In this document: piece by piece, positions 1-6,473 of the stretch
Position numbering within the stretch: the first letter of the stretch is position 1
How the letters are laid out: every line of letters starts with the position of its first letter
Source of the DNA: Nocardioides sp.
GTDB taxonomy: Bacteria; Actinomycetota; Actinomycetes; Propionibacteriales; Nocardioidaceae
Assembly: GCA_030452025.1 (NCBI GenBank)
Contig: JAKDNC010000037.1
Span: 1 to 13,523, forward strand
Direction of reading: 5' to 3'
Length of the DNA: 13,523 bases
Notes under the pieces: model-generated
What the model saw: the letters and a program-made list of their open reading frames with translations, nothing else
Told to the model about the DNA's origin: nothing
The model's database searches: none
Made by a program: the position numbers and the translations under genes

Positions 1-756
1 CAGCGTGCAGTTGACCACGATGTCGCTCTCGGCCAGGAACGGCGCGAGCGGAACCTTGCCGGCGTCGGTGAAGACCTGACTCTTCGAGGGGTCGTGCGGG
101 TCGTGCTCGAAGCGGTGGATCCGAACCGAGTGGATGGGGGAGGCGACGGCGGCGACGTCACGGATGGTCAGCACTCTCACGTCGGTGATGCCGCTCGCGC
201 TCAGCGCGGTGACGGCACCGCGAGCCGTTGCCCCGAACCCGATCACGACGGCGGTGAGTTTGCGGCCGTAGCTCCCGGTGACACCTCCCAGGGTGAGTGC
301 GTGCAGGACCGAGGAGTAGCCGGCCAGTTCGTTGTTCTTGTGGAAGACATGGAGCCCGACCCCGCCGTCCTGCGTCCAGTGGTTCATTGCCTCGAAGGCG
401 ATCAAGGACAACTCGCGGTCGATCGCCAGTTGGGTGAGGGTGGGGTCCTGCACGCAGTGCGGCCAGCCCCACAGGACCTGACCGGCGTGCATCGCGGCCA
501 CCTCCTCGTGCTGCGGCTTCTGCAGCAGGACAACGTCGGAGGTGGCGAGCAGCTCATCGTGGCTGGCGAACCCGGCAACGAGGTCGGACAGGGACTCGTC
601 GGTGCGTCCGAAGCGCTGGGCGTACCCGTGCTCAAGAGTGATCCGGTCCCGGATCCGTGACGGGAGCCGGGACAGGTGGTCGGGGTGGATGGGGAGCCGG
701 TGCTCGTTCTCCTTGCGGGAAGTCGCGATGACGCCGAGCGTTGCGAGTTCGCTCAC
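1..756 (-). CDS. N5-(carboxyethyl)ornithine synthase / alanine dehydrogenase-like protein, partial (3' end outside window)
   Basis: The frame is open for 252 codons from a GTG start to the left edge, so the C-terminus is missing. Residues 7-30 (LGVIATSRKENEHRLPIHP...) match the start of the alanine dehydrogenase/PNT N-terminal domain. Residues 96-102 (WGWPHCV), 120-127 (AFEAMNHW) and 138-148 (FHKNNELAGYS) are conserved blocks of this branch. Residues 171-180 (VIGFGATARG) form a Rossmann-type glycine-rich loop for NAD(P), so this is probably a cytosolic NAD(P)-dependent amino-acid dehydrogenase. Family members annotated as carboxyethylornithine synthase reductively condense ornithine or lysine with pyruvate; the actinobacterial versions are mostly uncharacterised, so the substrate is unknown. 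The GTG start overlaps the stop of the upstream small gene by 4 bases (GTGA), which supports this start and suggests translational coupling. Confidence 0.82.
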   Translation of the reverse strand, partial: MSELATLGVIATSRKENEHRLPIHPDHLSRLPSRIRDRITLEHGYAQRFGRTDESLSDLVAGFASHDELLATSDVVLLQKPQHEEVAAMHAGQVLWGWPHCVQDPTLTQLAIDRELSLIAFEAMNHWTQDGGVGLHVFHKNNELAGYSSVLHALTLGGVTGSYGRKLTAVVIGFGATARGAVTALSASGITDVRVLTIRDVAAVASPIHSVRIHRFEHDPHDPSKSQVFTDAGKVPLAPFLAESDIVVNCTL

Positions 757-884
757 TTGCGCTTGGTCGCAGACTTCTCGGTGGCAGACGACTCCTCGGC
801 CCTGGCCCGCTTGTCCGAGCGCTTCTCCTTGATGGACTTGGACGTCTTCTTGGTCATGCCCTGCCGCGGCGACTTGTCGCTCAT
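753..884 (-). CDS. Small Lys/Arg-rich conserved hypothetical protein (43 aa)
   Basis: A 43-residue protein starting MSDKSPRQGMTKKTSKSIKE with 15 Lys/Arg residues, no hydrophobic segment and a basic C-terminus (TKRK). The frame could be opened further upstream, but the ATG at 884 has a good ribosome binding site (AGGGAG about 5 bases before it on the minus strand). An earlier start would run into the divergent pgsA promoter. It overlaps the start of the downstream dehydrogenase by 4 bases (GTGA), so the two are probably one transcript. It resembles short Lys-rich actinobacterial proteins of unknown function that contain a KSxKEKRxxKRAKAE-like stretch. Nucleic acid or ribosome binding is possible from composition alone, but I cannot support a function. 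Confidence 0.72.
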   Translation of the reverse strand: MSDKSPRQGMTKKTSKSIKEKRSDKRARAEESSATEKSATKRK

Positions 885-927
885 GGGTGGCTCCCTGGTT
901 GTAAACTTGGATGGCTCCGTAGAACCG

Positions 928-933
928 AAGGTA
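928..933 (-). promoter_or_regulatory. Candidate -10 element for the small basic protein/dehydrogenase operon
   Basis: TACCTT on the minus strand would give a start of transcription near 921 and a leader of about 37 bases that includes the AGGGAG ribosome binding site. I see no convincing -35. It is tentative because many hexamers of this type occur by chance. Confidence 0.3.
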
Positions 934-966
934 CGCCCACTCCGCAACTCGCGCTGCCCGGGGCGG

Positions 967-972
967 TAGCCT
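967..972 (+). promoter_or_regulatory. Candidate -10 element of pgsA
   Basis: TAGCCT lies 9 bases before the pgsA ATG (982), so the transcript would have at most 2-3 leader bases. There is no Shine-Dalgarno sequence before the ATG, which fits near-leaderless translation. No clear -35 is visible. Confidence 0.45.
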
Positions 973-981
973 GCTCTCGCC

Positions 982-1611
982 ATGTTGGAGAGATTTCGCG
1001 CGTTCTGGACCAAGCTGCTGAACCCGATTGCTCAGTTGTTCATCAAGGTGGGCATCAGCGCGGACACCGTGACCCTGGTCGGCACCCTCGGTGTCTGCAC
1101 CGGCGCCCTGGTGTTCTTCCCGCAGGGCAAGTTGCTCACAGGTGTCCTGTTCATCACGGCGTTCGTCTTCTCCGACCTGATCGACGGCCACATGTCCCGG
1201 TTGACCGGGAAGACGAACCGGTTCGGCGCGTTCCTCGACTCGACGCTGGACCGGATCGGCGACGGCGCGATCTTCGCCGGTCTGGCGCTCTACTTTGCCG
1301 GGCCGGGAGACTCGAAGCTCTATCTGGCGCTGTCCCTCATCTGTCTGGTGATGGGCTCGGTCACCTCCTATGCGCGCGCCAAGGCTGAGGGCATGGGCTT
1401 CCAGGCCAAGGTGGGCATCGCGGAGCGCTCGGACCGGCTGGTCTCGATCCTGGTGATGACCGGGCTCGGGGCGATCTTCGGCCTGCCGATCCTGATGGAG
1501 GTCACGCTCTGGGCGCTCGCGGCTGCCAGCACGGTCACGGTTGTCCAGCGGGTGTGGGTGGTGCGTCGTCAGGCGTATGCCGAGGTGGCCGGGCCCGAAG
1601 GTCGCAATTGA
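982..1611 (+). CDS. pgsA: CDP-alcohol phosphatidyltransferase, probable phosphatidylinositol phosphate synthase
   Basis: A 209-residue multi-pass membrane protein of the CDP-alcohol phosphatidyltransferase family. The catalytic motif D-x2-D-G-x2-A-R-x8-G-x3-D-x3-D is seen as D65, D68, G69, R73, G82, D86 and D90; the usual Ala before R73 is Ser72. These aspartates bind two metal ions and the CDP-diacylglycerol. The sequence around the motif (RFGAFLD, DRIGDGAIF) and the later SYARAKAE and ER-DRL blocks resemble mycobacterial PgsA1, which transfers inositol-1-phosphate to CDP-diacylglycerol on the inner face of the membrane, the first step to phosphatidylinositol. Its length is typical. The mannoside acyltransferase and PimA genes that follow pgsA1 in mycobacteria and streptomycetes are absent; pdxS starts 42 bases downstream. 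A different CDP-alcohol acceptor, such as glycerol phosphate, is less likely. Confidence 0.85.
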   Translation: MLERFRAFWTKLLNPIAQLFIKVGISADTVTLVGTLGVCTGALVFFPQGKLLTGVLFITAFVFSDLIDGHMSRLTGKTNRFGAFLDSTLDRIGDGAIFAGLALYFAGPGDSKLYLALSLICLVMGSVTSYARAKAEGMGFQAKVGIAERSDRLVSILVMTGLGAIFGLPILMEVTLWALAAASTVTVVQRVWVVRRQAYAEVAGPEGRN

Positions 1612-1616
1612 CCCGG

Positions 1617-1647
1617 TTCACCTGAACGGCGTACACCGCACTATCCT
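1617..1647 (+). promoter_or_regulatory. Leaderless promoter of pdxS
   Basis: TTCACC (1617-1622), a 19-base spacer and TATCCT (1642-1647). The hexamer is followed by exactly 6 bases and then the pdxS ATG at 1654, so the first transcribed base should be the A of the start codon. No Shine-Dalgarno sequence is present. The -35 is weak and its spacer is long; the -10 is the stronger part. Confidence 0.6.
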
Positions 1648-1653
1648 TGACCC

Positions 1654-2565
1654 ATGGCAACTGATTCCCCCGATTCGACCGTCGCAGCCACGGGCACGTC
1701 CGGCGTCAAGCGCGGCATGGCAGAGATGCTCAAGGGCGGCGTGATCATGGACGTGGTCACCTCCGAGCAGGCGAAGATTGCCGAGGATGCCGGAGCCGTC
1801 GCCGTCATGGCGCTCGAGCGCGTTCCCGCGGACATCCGCGCCCAGGGCGGCGTGTCCCGGATGAGCGACCCCGACATGATCGACGGCATCGTCGAGGCCG
1901 TGTCCATCCCGGTGATGGCCAAGGCCCGGATCGGCCACTTTGCCGAGGCACAGATTCTCCAGTCGCTCGGCGTCGACTACATCGATGAGTCCGAAGTGCT
2001 GACCCCCGCGGACTACGCCAACCACATCGACAAGTGGACCTTCACGGTTCCCTTCGTCTGCGGTGCGACCAACCTGGGCGAGGCGCTGCGCCGCATCACC
2101 GAGGGTGCCGCGATGATTCGCTCAAAGGGCGAGGCCGGCACCGGCGACGTCTCCAACGCGGTCACCCACATGCGCACCATCGGCGGCCAGATCCGTCGTC
2201 TCGGTGCACTCAGCACGGACGAGCTCTACGTCGCGGCGAAGGAGCTCCAGGCGCCGTATGCCCTGGTCAAGGAGGTGGCCGAGGCGGGCAAGCTGCCGGT
2301 TGTCCTCTTCACCGCAGGTGGCATCGCGACCCCCGCGGACGCGGCGATGATGATGCAGCTCGGCGCCGAGGGCGTCTTCGTCGGCTCGGGCATCTTCAAG
2401 TCCGGCAACCCGGCCCAACGCGCTGAGGCGATCGTCAAGGCGACGACGTTCTACGACGACCCGGACGTGGTGGCCAAGGTGTCGCGCGGCCTCGGCGAGG
2501 CGATGGTCGGCATCAACGTCGAGGACATTCCCGAGCCGCACCGTCTGGCCGAGCGCGGCTGGTAG
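1654..2565 (+). CDS. pdxS: Pyridoxal 5'-phosphate synthase, synthase subunit PdxS
   Basis: A 303-residue (beta/alpha)8 barrel protein. PdxS condenses ribose 5-phosphate, glyceraldehyde 3-phosphate and ammonia to pyridoxal 5'-phosphate in the DXP-independent vitamin B6 pathway, as a dodecamer decorated with the PdxT glutaminase. Visible family marks are KRGMAEMLKGGVIMDV (19-34, with D33), VMAKARIGH (87-95) with K90 as the Schiff-base lysine, DYIDESEVLTPAD (108-120), and RSKGEAGTGD (156-165) with K158, the lysine that swings the intermediate to the second site. The C-terminus PEPHRLAERGW is typical of actinobacterial PdxS. Its length is normal. The start fits a leaderless promoter. Its partner pdxT lies about 1.7 kb downstream, separated by two unrelated genes. 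Confidence 0.97.
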   Translation: MATDSPDSTVAATGTSGVKRGMAEMLKGGVIMDVVTSEQAKIAEDAGAVAVMALERVPADIRAQGGVSRMSDPDMIDGIVEAVSIPVMAKARIGHFAEAQILQSLGVDYIDESEVLTPADYANHIDKWTFTVPFVCGATNLGEALRRITEGAAMIRSKGEAGTGDVSNAVTHMRTIGGQIRRLGALSTDELYVAAKELQAPYALVKEVAEAGKLPVVLFTAGGIATPADAAMMMQLGAEGVFVGSGIFKSGNPAQRAEAIVKATTFYDDPDVVAKVSRGLGEAMVGINVEDIPEPHRLAERGW

Positions 2566-2576
2566 AGCTTCGGCGC

Positions 2577-3146
2577 ATGCGGCGACGCGGCAGGACTGCG
2601 ATCGGCAGGGGTGCACTTCGCGAGGAGCAGGTGCAGACGTTCGTGCACGACAACGTGCGGGCCGGTTTGTTGGCTCCCCAGGAGTTGTACGACGAGGTGG
2701 CCCGTGCCGTGCGCGAGGAGTTGCCGTGGCGGCAGGAGTCTGAGACAGCTCGCTCATGGATCTCGGCAGCGCAGTCTGCGTGGGCGTCCGATGCTGAGTC
2801 GTGGCCTGCGGTGACCGACTATTCGCGCCTGCAGAGCGCGTTCACAAAGCTCGAAGTCGGGGGAGTGGCAGTCCTCCAGGCGTGCGAGGACCACTGGGCG
2901 GCTGCGGCTGTGTTGAGGTCGCGGCCCGACGTGCGTGGGGTGGCGTGGTTCCTGCCCTCGGACGTCTGGCACGCGATCAGCGCGGGCATGCTCGAGGTGA
3001 ACCTGTGGCATGGGTCGGGAGCCAACGTGGCGCCCGGCGACGAACTGCTGGTGTGGGTGGAGTCCGTGCTCGTGGGGTGCGGCTTGCCGGCGCACTTCGA
3101 CGAGGGCCGGATCGAGGTCTCGGCTCGATGGCAACGCCACCCCTGA
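2577..3146 (+). CDS. DUF6891-like hypothetical protein
   Basis: A 189-residue soluble protein with no signal peptide or membrane segment. The block SWPAVTDYSRLQSAFTKLE (75-93), followed by an aromatic-rich GVAWFLPSDVW (121-131) and a C-terminal stretch around GDELLVWVESVL, resembles the actinobacterial DUF6891 family as I remember it. Its function is unknown. In that family the middle region often carries a Cys-rich segment; here I see only single cysteines, so it is a divergent member if it belongs there. It starts 11 bases after pdxS and probably shares its transcript. The ATG at 2577 has no ribosome binding site. A GTG at 2631, preceded by GAGGAG with a 4-base gap, is a credible alternative start and would remove an Arg-rich N-terminus that does not look family-like. 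It converges on the nitronate monooxygenase gene. Confidence 0.65.
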   Translation: MRRRGRTAIGRGALREEQVQTFVHDNVRAGLLAPQELYDEVARAVREELPWRQESETARSWISAAQSAWASDAESWPAVTDYSRLQSAFTKLEVGGVAVLQACEDHWAAAAVLRSRPDVRGVAWFLPSDVWHAISAGMLEVNLWHGSGANVAPGDELLVWVESVLVGCGLPAHFDEGRIEVSARWQRHP

Positions 3147-3179
3147 CCGGGGTCTTGAGGCTAGGGGGACCCGGTCAGG
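3142..3179. terminator. Bidirectional terminator-like hairpin between convergent genes
   Basis: CCTGACCGGGGTC (3142-3154) and GACCCGGTCAGG (3168-3179) pair over 12 bp with one bulged G and a 13-base loop. The structure covers the stop codons of both convergent genes (TGA at 3144-3146 and the minus-strand stop at 3161-3163). There is no long U-tract, as is common in actinobacteria. It can work for both strands. Confidence 0.65.
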
Positions 3180-4180
3180 ATCGCCATCGTCGTCCGGGCG
3201 TCGAGGCTGTGCGCAGAGGCGGAGCCGGTTCCGGCCCAGAGCGCCATCGCCTGGGGGTCCCCCTCCGCGGCGGCAGCCGTGCGGATCGGCTTCGTCATGT
3301 GGTGCACATTCGGGTATGCCGATGGTGCCCGGTCGTCGTGGTCACGCACGAAGTCGTTGACCAGTGCCCGGGCGAATCGTCCGCTGAAGGCACGCGTCAC
3401 CGCGGCTCCGGGGAACTCGCCGGAGGTCAGCGCCTCCTTGTGCGTAGCCGGTGCTCCGCTCTCCTTCGTGGGCAGGAACAGCGTCCCGACCGCGATCGCC
3501 ACGGCGCCCGTGGACAACAACCGCTGCACGTCCTCTGGACCGCCGACACCGCCGGCGGCGACCACGGGAAGGCCGGACCCGGTCATGGCCGCCTCGGTCA
3601 CCTCGGCCGCCGACAACGTGTTCGGCTCGTCGGAGACGTTCCACGTGCCGCGGTGGCCACCGGCCTCGCATCCCTGTGCCACCACGAAATCCGCACCCAG
3701 GCCGGCGGCCTGCTGGGCCTCATGAGCCGAGGTCACGGTGAAGCCGACTTGGGTGCCGACCTCCTGGAGTTGGAACACAGCCGCTGGCGGAATGGGGCCG
3801 AAGGTGAAGGACACCGCATCCACCGGGTTCTGCACCAGCCACTCGACCTTGCCGTCGAACGAGTCGTTGTCGAAGGTCGGCTCGCCGGGCTCGATCCCAT
3901 GCTTCGCGGCCACTGACTGCAGCGTCGACCGGTATTCGACCAACCGCGCTCCGAGCTCGACCGACCGGTCCGTCTGCGGCGTGAACAGATTGATCGCCAC
4001 AGGCGCATCGCTCAGCCCCCGGTAGGACGCGACCTCCGTGGCCATCGCCTCGACCGTCAGGTATCCCGCCGCAAGGAAGCCCAAGCCTCCGGCGTTGGAG
4101 ACCGCAGCTGCCAACTTGGGCGTCGAGGCTCCTGCCATCGGGGCGGACATGATCGGGTGGGGCCGATCGAAGACGTTCAC
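3161..4180 (-). CDS. Nitronate monooxygenase family flavoprotein
   Basis: A 339-residue TIM-barrel flavin enzyme of the nitronate monooxygenase (2-nitropropane dioxygenase) family. Visible marks are the N-terminal HPIMSAPMAGAST (8-20), AINLFTP (62-68), the FMN-binding/catalytic AQGCEAGGHRG (168-178, with H176 in the position of the usual catalytic His), VVAAGGVGGPEDV (206-218) and VGTLFLPTKESG (231-242), then TRAFSGRFAR (262-271). Such enzymes oxidise alkyl nitronates, including propionate-3-nitronate, with FMN and oxygen and protect central metabolism from nitronate poisoning; some family members have other oxidoreductase roles. The start is a GTG placed 6 bases after a -10 hexamer (leaderless). 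It is transcribed against pdxS/DUF6891 and away from pdxT. The exact substrate cannot be told from sequence. Confidence 0.88.
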   Translation of the reverse strand: MNVFDRPHPIMSAPMAGASTPKLAAAVSNAGGLGFLAAGYLTVEAMATEVASYRGLSDAPVAINLFTPQTDRSVELGARLVEYRSTLQSVAAKHGIEPGEPTFDNDSFDGKVEWLVQNPVDAVSFTFGPIPPAAVFQLQEVGTQVGFTVTSAHEAQQAAGLGADFVVAQGCEAGGHRGTWNVSDEPNTLSAAEVTEAAMTGSGLPVVAAGGVGGPEDVQRLLSTGAVAIAVGTLFLPTKESGAPATHKEALTSGEFPGAAVTRAFSGRFARALVNDFVRDHDDRAPSAYPNVHHMTKPIRTAAAAEGDPQAMALWAGTGSASAHSLDARTTMAILTGSP

Positions 4181-4186
4181 GTCTCA

Positions 4187-4192
4187 ATGCTA
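4187..4192 (-). promoter_or_regulatory. Leaderless promoter (-10) of the nitronate monooxygenase gene
   Basis: On the minus strand TAGCAT is followed by TGAGAC and then the GTG start at 4180, exactly 6 bases. The mRNA should begin at the start codon. There is no recognisable -35 or ribosome binding site. It faces away from the pdxT promoter in a 131-bp divergent region. Confidence 0.55.
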
Positions 4193-4299
4193 GCTCCGGC
4201 GCTTTGGCGCGCCGGCAATGGTGTGCTGCGGGGGCGCTGGCCAGCGGAGCGAGGAGCGTTGGGCCGCCCTCTGCCATGAGGGAGGTGCCCACGAGCCTC

Positions 4300-4305
4300 T
4301 ACGAT
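4300..4305 (+). promoter_or_regulatory. Leaderless promoter (-10) of pdxT
   Basis: TACGAT followed by 6 bases (GCGGCC) and the pdxT ATG at 4312. No Shine-Dalgarno sequence is placed correctly for this ATG. A GGGAGG at 4280-4285 is too far upstream. This geometry decides the chosen start over the in-frame ATG at 4276. Confidence 0.55.
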
Positions 4306-4311
4306 GCGGCC

Positions 4312-4911
4312 ATGGCTTCCCCGACCATCGGTGTCTTCGCTCTCCAGGGTGACGTGCGCGAGCACCTGCGGATTCTCGAATCGGCCGGCGCGAACGCCGT
4401 CAAGGTACGCCGACCCGGCGAGCTCGAGCAGTGCGACGGGTTCGTGATCCCCGGCGGCGAGTCGACCACGATGTACAAGCTGGCCCGCACGTTCGAGCTC
4501 TTCGAGCCGCTCCGGGCCAAAATCAGGGACGGGCTGCCCACCTTCGGTACCTGTGCCGGGATGATCATGCTCGCGGACCGGGTCATCGACGGCACGAAGG
4601 ACCAGGAAACCCTCGGCGGCCTCGACATCACCGTGCGCCGCAACGCCTTCGGCCGCCAGGTCGACTCCTTCGAGGGAGACATCGACTTCGACGGCTTCGA
4701 CGAGCAGGTCCACGCCGTGTTCATCCGTGCCCCGTGGGTCGAGCGACTCGGTGACGGGGTCGGCGTACTGGCTCGCGTGGACCAGGGCGAGGCGGCCGGG
4801 CGCGTGGTCGCGGTACGCCAGGGGCGCCTGATGGCCACCTCGTTCCACCCGGAGGTCGGCGGAGCCGACCGGATCCACCGCTACTTCGTGGATCTGGTCA
4901 CCAACGACTGA
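4312..4911 (+). CDS. pdxT: Pyridoxal 5'-phosphate synthase, glutaminase subunit PdxT
   Basis: A 199-residue class I glutamine amidotransferase that hydrolyses glutamine and passes ammonia to PdxS for pyridoxal 5'-phosphate synthesis. The N-terminus IGVFALQGDVREHL (6-19) and GGES (48-51) are diagnostic. The catalytic triad is C81 in FGTCAGM, with H179 and E181 in SFHPE. Its length is as expected. I chose the ATG at 4312 because PdxT proteins start only a few residues before the IGVLALQGD-like strand and because a -10 hexamer ends 6 bases upstream (leaderless). Starts at 4204 or 4276 would add unlikely residues. Unlike the common pdxS-pdxT pairing, the two subunit genes are separated here by the DUF6891-like gene and an opposite-strand gene, so they cannot share a simple operon. 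Confidence 0.95.
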   Translation: MASPTIGVFALQGDVREHLRILESAGANAVKVRRPGELEQCDGFVIPGGESTTMYKLARTFELFEPLRAKIRDGLPTFGTCAGMIMLADRVIDGTKDQETLGGLDITVRRNAFGRQVDSFEGDIDFDGFDEQVHAVFIRAPWVERLGDGVGVLARVDQGEAAGRVVAVRQGRLMATSFHPEVGGADRIHRYFVDLVTND

Positions 4912-4918
4912 GGTTTCG

Positions 4919-4932
4919 CCCGCCACGGCGGG
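4919..4932 (+). terminator. Short hairpin after pdxT, possible terminator
   Basis: CCCGC (4919-4923) and GCGGG (4928-4932) form a compact G+C stem with a CACG loop, 7 bases after the pdxT stop. There is no U-tract and the stem is short, so termination is only a suggestion. Confidence 0.35.
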
Positions 4933-4945
4933 AAGCGCCGGCAGG

Positions 4946-4951
4946 TAGGAT
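4946..4951 (+). promoter_or_regulatory. Candidate -10 element of yebC
   Basis: TAGGAT would start transcription near 4958 and give a leader of about 42 bases. The leader ends in a strong ribosome binding site, GAGGGAG (4990-4996), just before the ATG at 5000. A clear -35 is not visible. Confidence 0.45.
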
Positions 4952-4999
4952 CCACAGGCAGCGAACGTCACAGGCTCAGCAATCACGAAGAGGGAGCGC

Positions 5000-5767
<768 letters not shown>

Positions 5768-5861
5768 CGTCCCTGCCCCTCCTGTCTGCTCCAGTGCTGT
5801 GTTTCGTGGCGCGTCCTCGAGCGGGGAGCGTGTCGTACGACGATCCCGGGCCGCTGCTTGC

Positions 5862-5867
5862 TAGCGT
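5862..5867 (+). promoter_or_regulatory. Candidate -10 element of the ruvCAB operon
   Basis: TAGCGT predicts a transcription start near 5874, which is the first base of the LexA box. Repressor bound there would block initiation. No good -35 is visible, and I looked for, but did not find, the RecA-NDp/PafBC-type upstream element. Confidence 0.45.
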
Positions 5868-5873
5868 GAACCT

Positions 5874-5889
5874 TCGAATGAATGTTCGG
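5874..5889. promoter_or_regulatory. LexA (SOS) operator upstream of ruvC
   Basis: TCGAAT-GAAT-GTTCGG fits the actinobacterial/Gram-positive SOS box TCGAAC-N4-GTTCGA with 10 of 12 defined positions, one mismatch per half site at the symmetric outer/inner ends. It lies between the predicted -10 (5862-5867) and the ruvC start (5916). ruvC is an SOS gene in mycobacteria. DNA damage should therefore derepress ruvCAB through RecA-stimulated LexA cleavage. Confidence 0.8.
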
Positions 5890-5915
5890 ATGCGAAGGGT
5901 GAGGTGACGAAGCAG

Positions 5916-6473
5916 ATGCGGGTGCTCGGAGTCGATCCCGGCTTGACACGGTGCGGGATGGGTGTGGTGCAGGGTGAGATCGGCCGGCCGCTGACCATGA
6001 TCGACGTCAACGTCCTGCGCACGTCCTCCGGCGAAGCCGTGCCGATCCGCCTGGTCACGATCGAGAAGGGCATCGACGCCTGGATCGACGAATACCAACC
6101 TGACGCGGTCGCCGTCGAACGGGTCTTCGCGCGTTCCGACGTCAGCACCGTCATGGGCACCGCGCAGGCCAGCGGTATCGCCATGGTCTGTGCCGCCCGT
6201 CGCGGCATCCCTGTCGCACTGCACACCCCCAGTGAGGTCAAGGCCGCGGTCTCGGGCAGCGGCCGCGCCGACAAGGCTCAGGTGGGCATCATGGTCGCCA
6301 AGTTGCTGCGGCTCGACAAACCACCGAAGCCCGCCGACGCGTCCGACGCGCTGGCACTGGCCATCACCCACATCTGGCGCGGCGGCGCCCAGGCCCGCAT
6401 TGATGCTGCCGTGGCCAAGCAGAAGTCCGCAGTCGCGAAGCAACTGGCAAGGCAGAAGGCAGGAAGCAAGTGA
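5916..6473 (+). CDS. ruvC: Crossover junction endodeoxyribonuclease RuvC
   Basis: A 185-residue Holliday-junction resolvase with an RNase H-like fold. It acts as a dimer with the RuvAB branch-migration motor to cut four-way junctions. The four catalytic acids are visible: D7 (LGVDPGLTRCG), E68 (AVERVF), and D141 and D144 (KPADASDALALA). The TVMGTAQASG and HTPSEVKAAV blocks are also typical. I prefer the ATG at 5916, preceded by GAGGTGA (5901-5907) with an 8-base gap and matching the usual MRVLGVDPG start. An in-frame GTG at 5904 would add four residues (VTKQ). The C-terminal tail (165-185) is Lys/Ala-rich. The stop overlaps the ruvA GTG by 4 bases. Regulation by LexA is likely from the upstream box. 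Confidence 0.95.
   Translation: MRVLGVDPGLTRCGMGVVQGEIGRPLTMIDVNVLRTSSGEAVPIRLVTIEKGIDAWIDEYQPDAVAVERVFARSDVSTVMGTAQASGIAMVCAARRGIPVALHTPSEVKAAVSGSGRADKAQVGIMVAKLLRLDKPPKPADASDALALAITHIWRGGAQARIDAAVAKQKSAVAKQLARQKAGSK

Noticed and set aside
94..660. Long plus-strand open frame opposite the partial dehydrogenase
   Set aside because: It is the antisense shadow of a gene with clear family motifs on the minus strand; the translation has no recognisable protein features.
741..1388. 215-codon plus-strand frame overlapping pgsA
   Set aside because: Arg/Gly/Pro-rich composition typical of an out-of-frame reading of a high-GC gene; pgsA in the other frame has its full catalytic motif.
5831..5848. 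PafBC/RecA-NDp-type promoter element (TGTCGTAC) before ruvC
   Set aside because: Only the first five bases fit TGTCRGTG and no TANNNT box lies 8 bases after it.
5904..5915. GTG start for ruvC at 5904
   Set aside because: Possible, but ATG 5916 has the better-spaced GAGGTGA and matches the common RuvC N-terminus.
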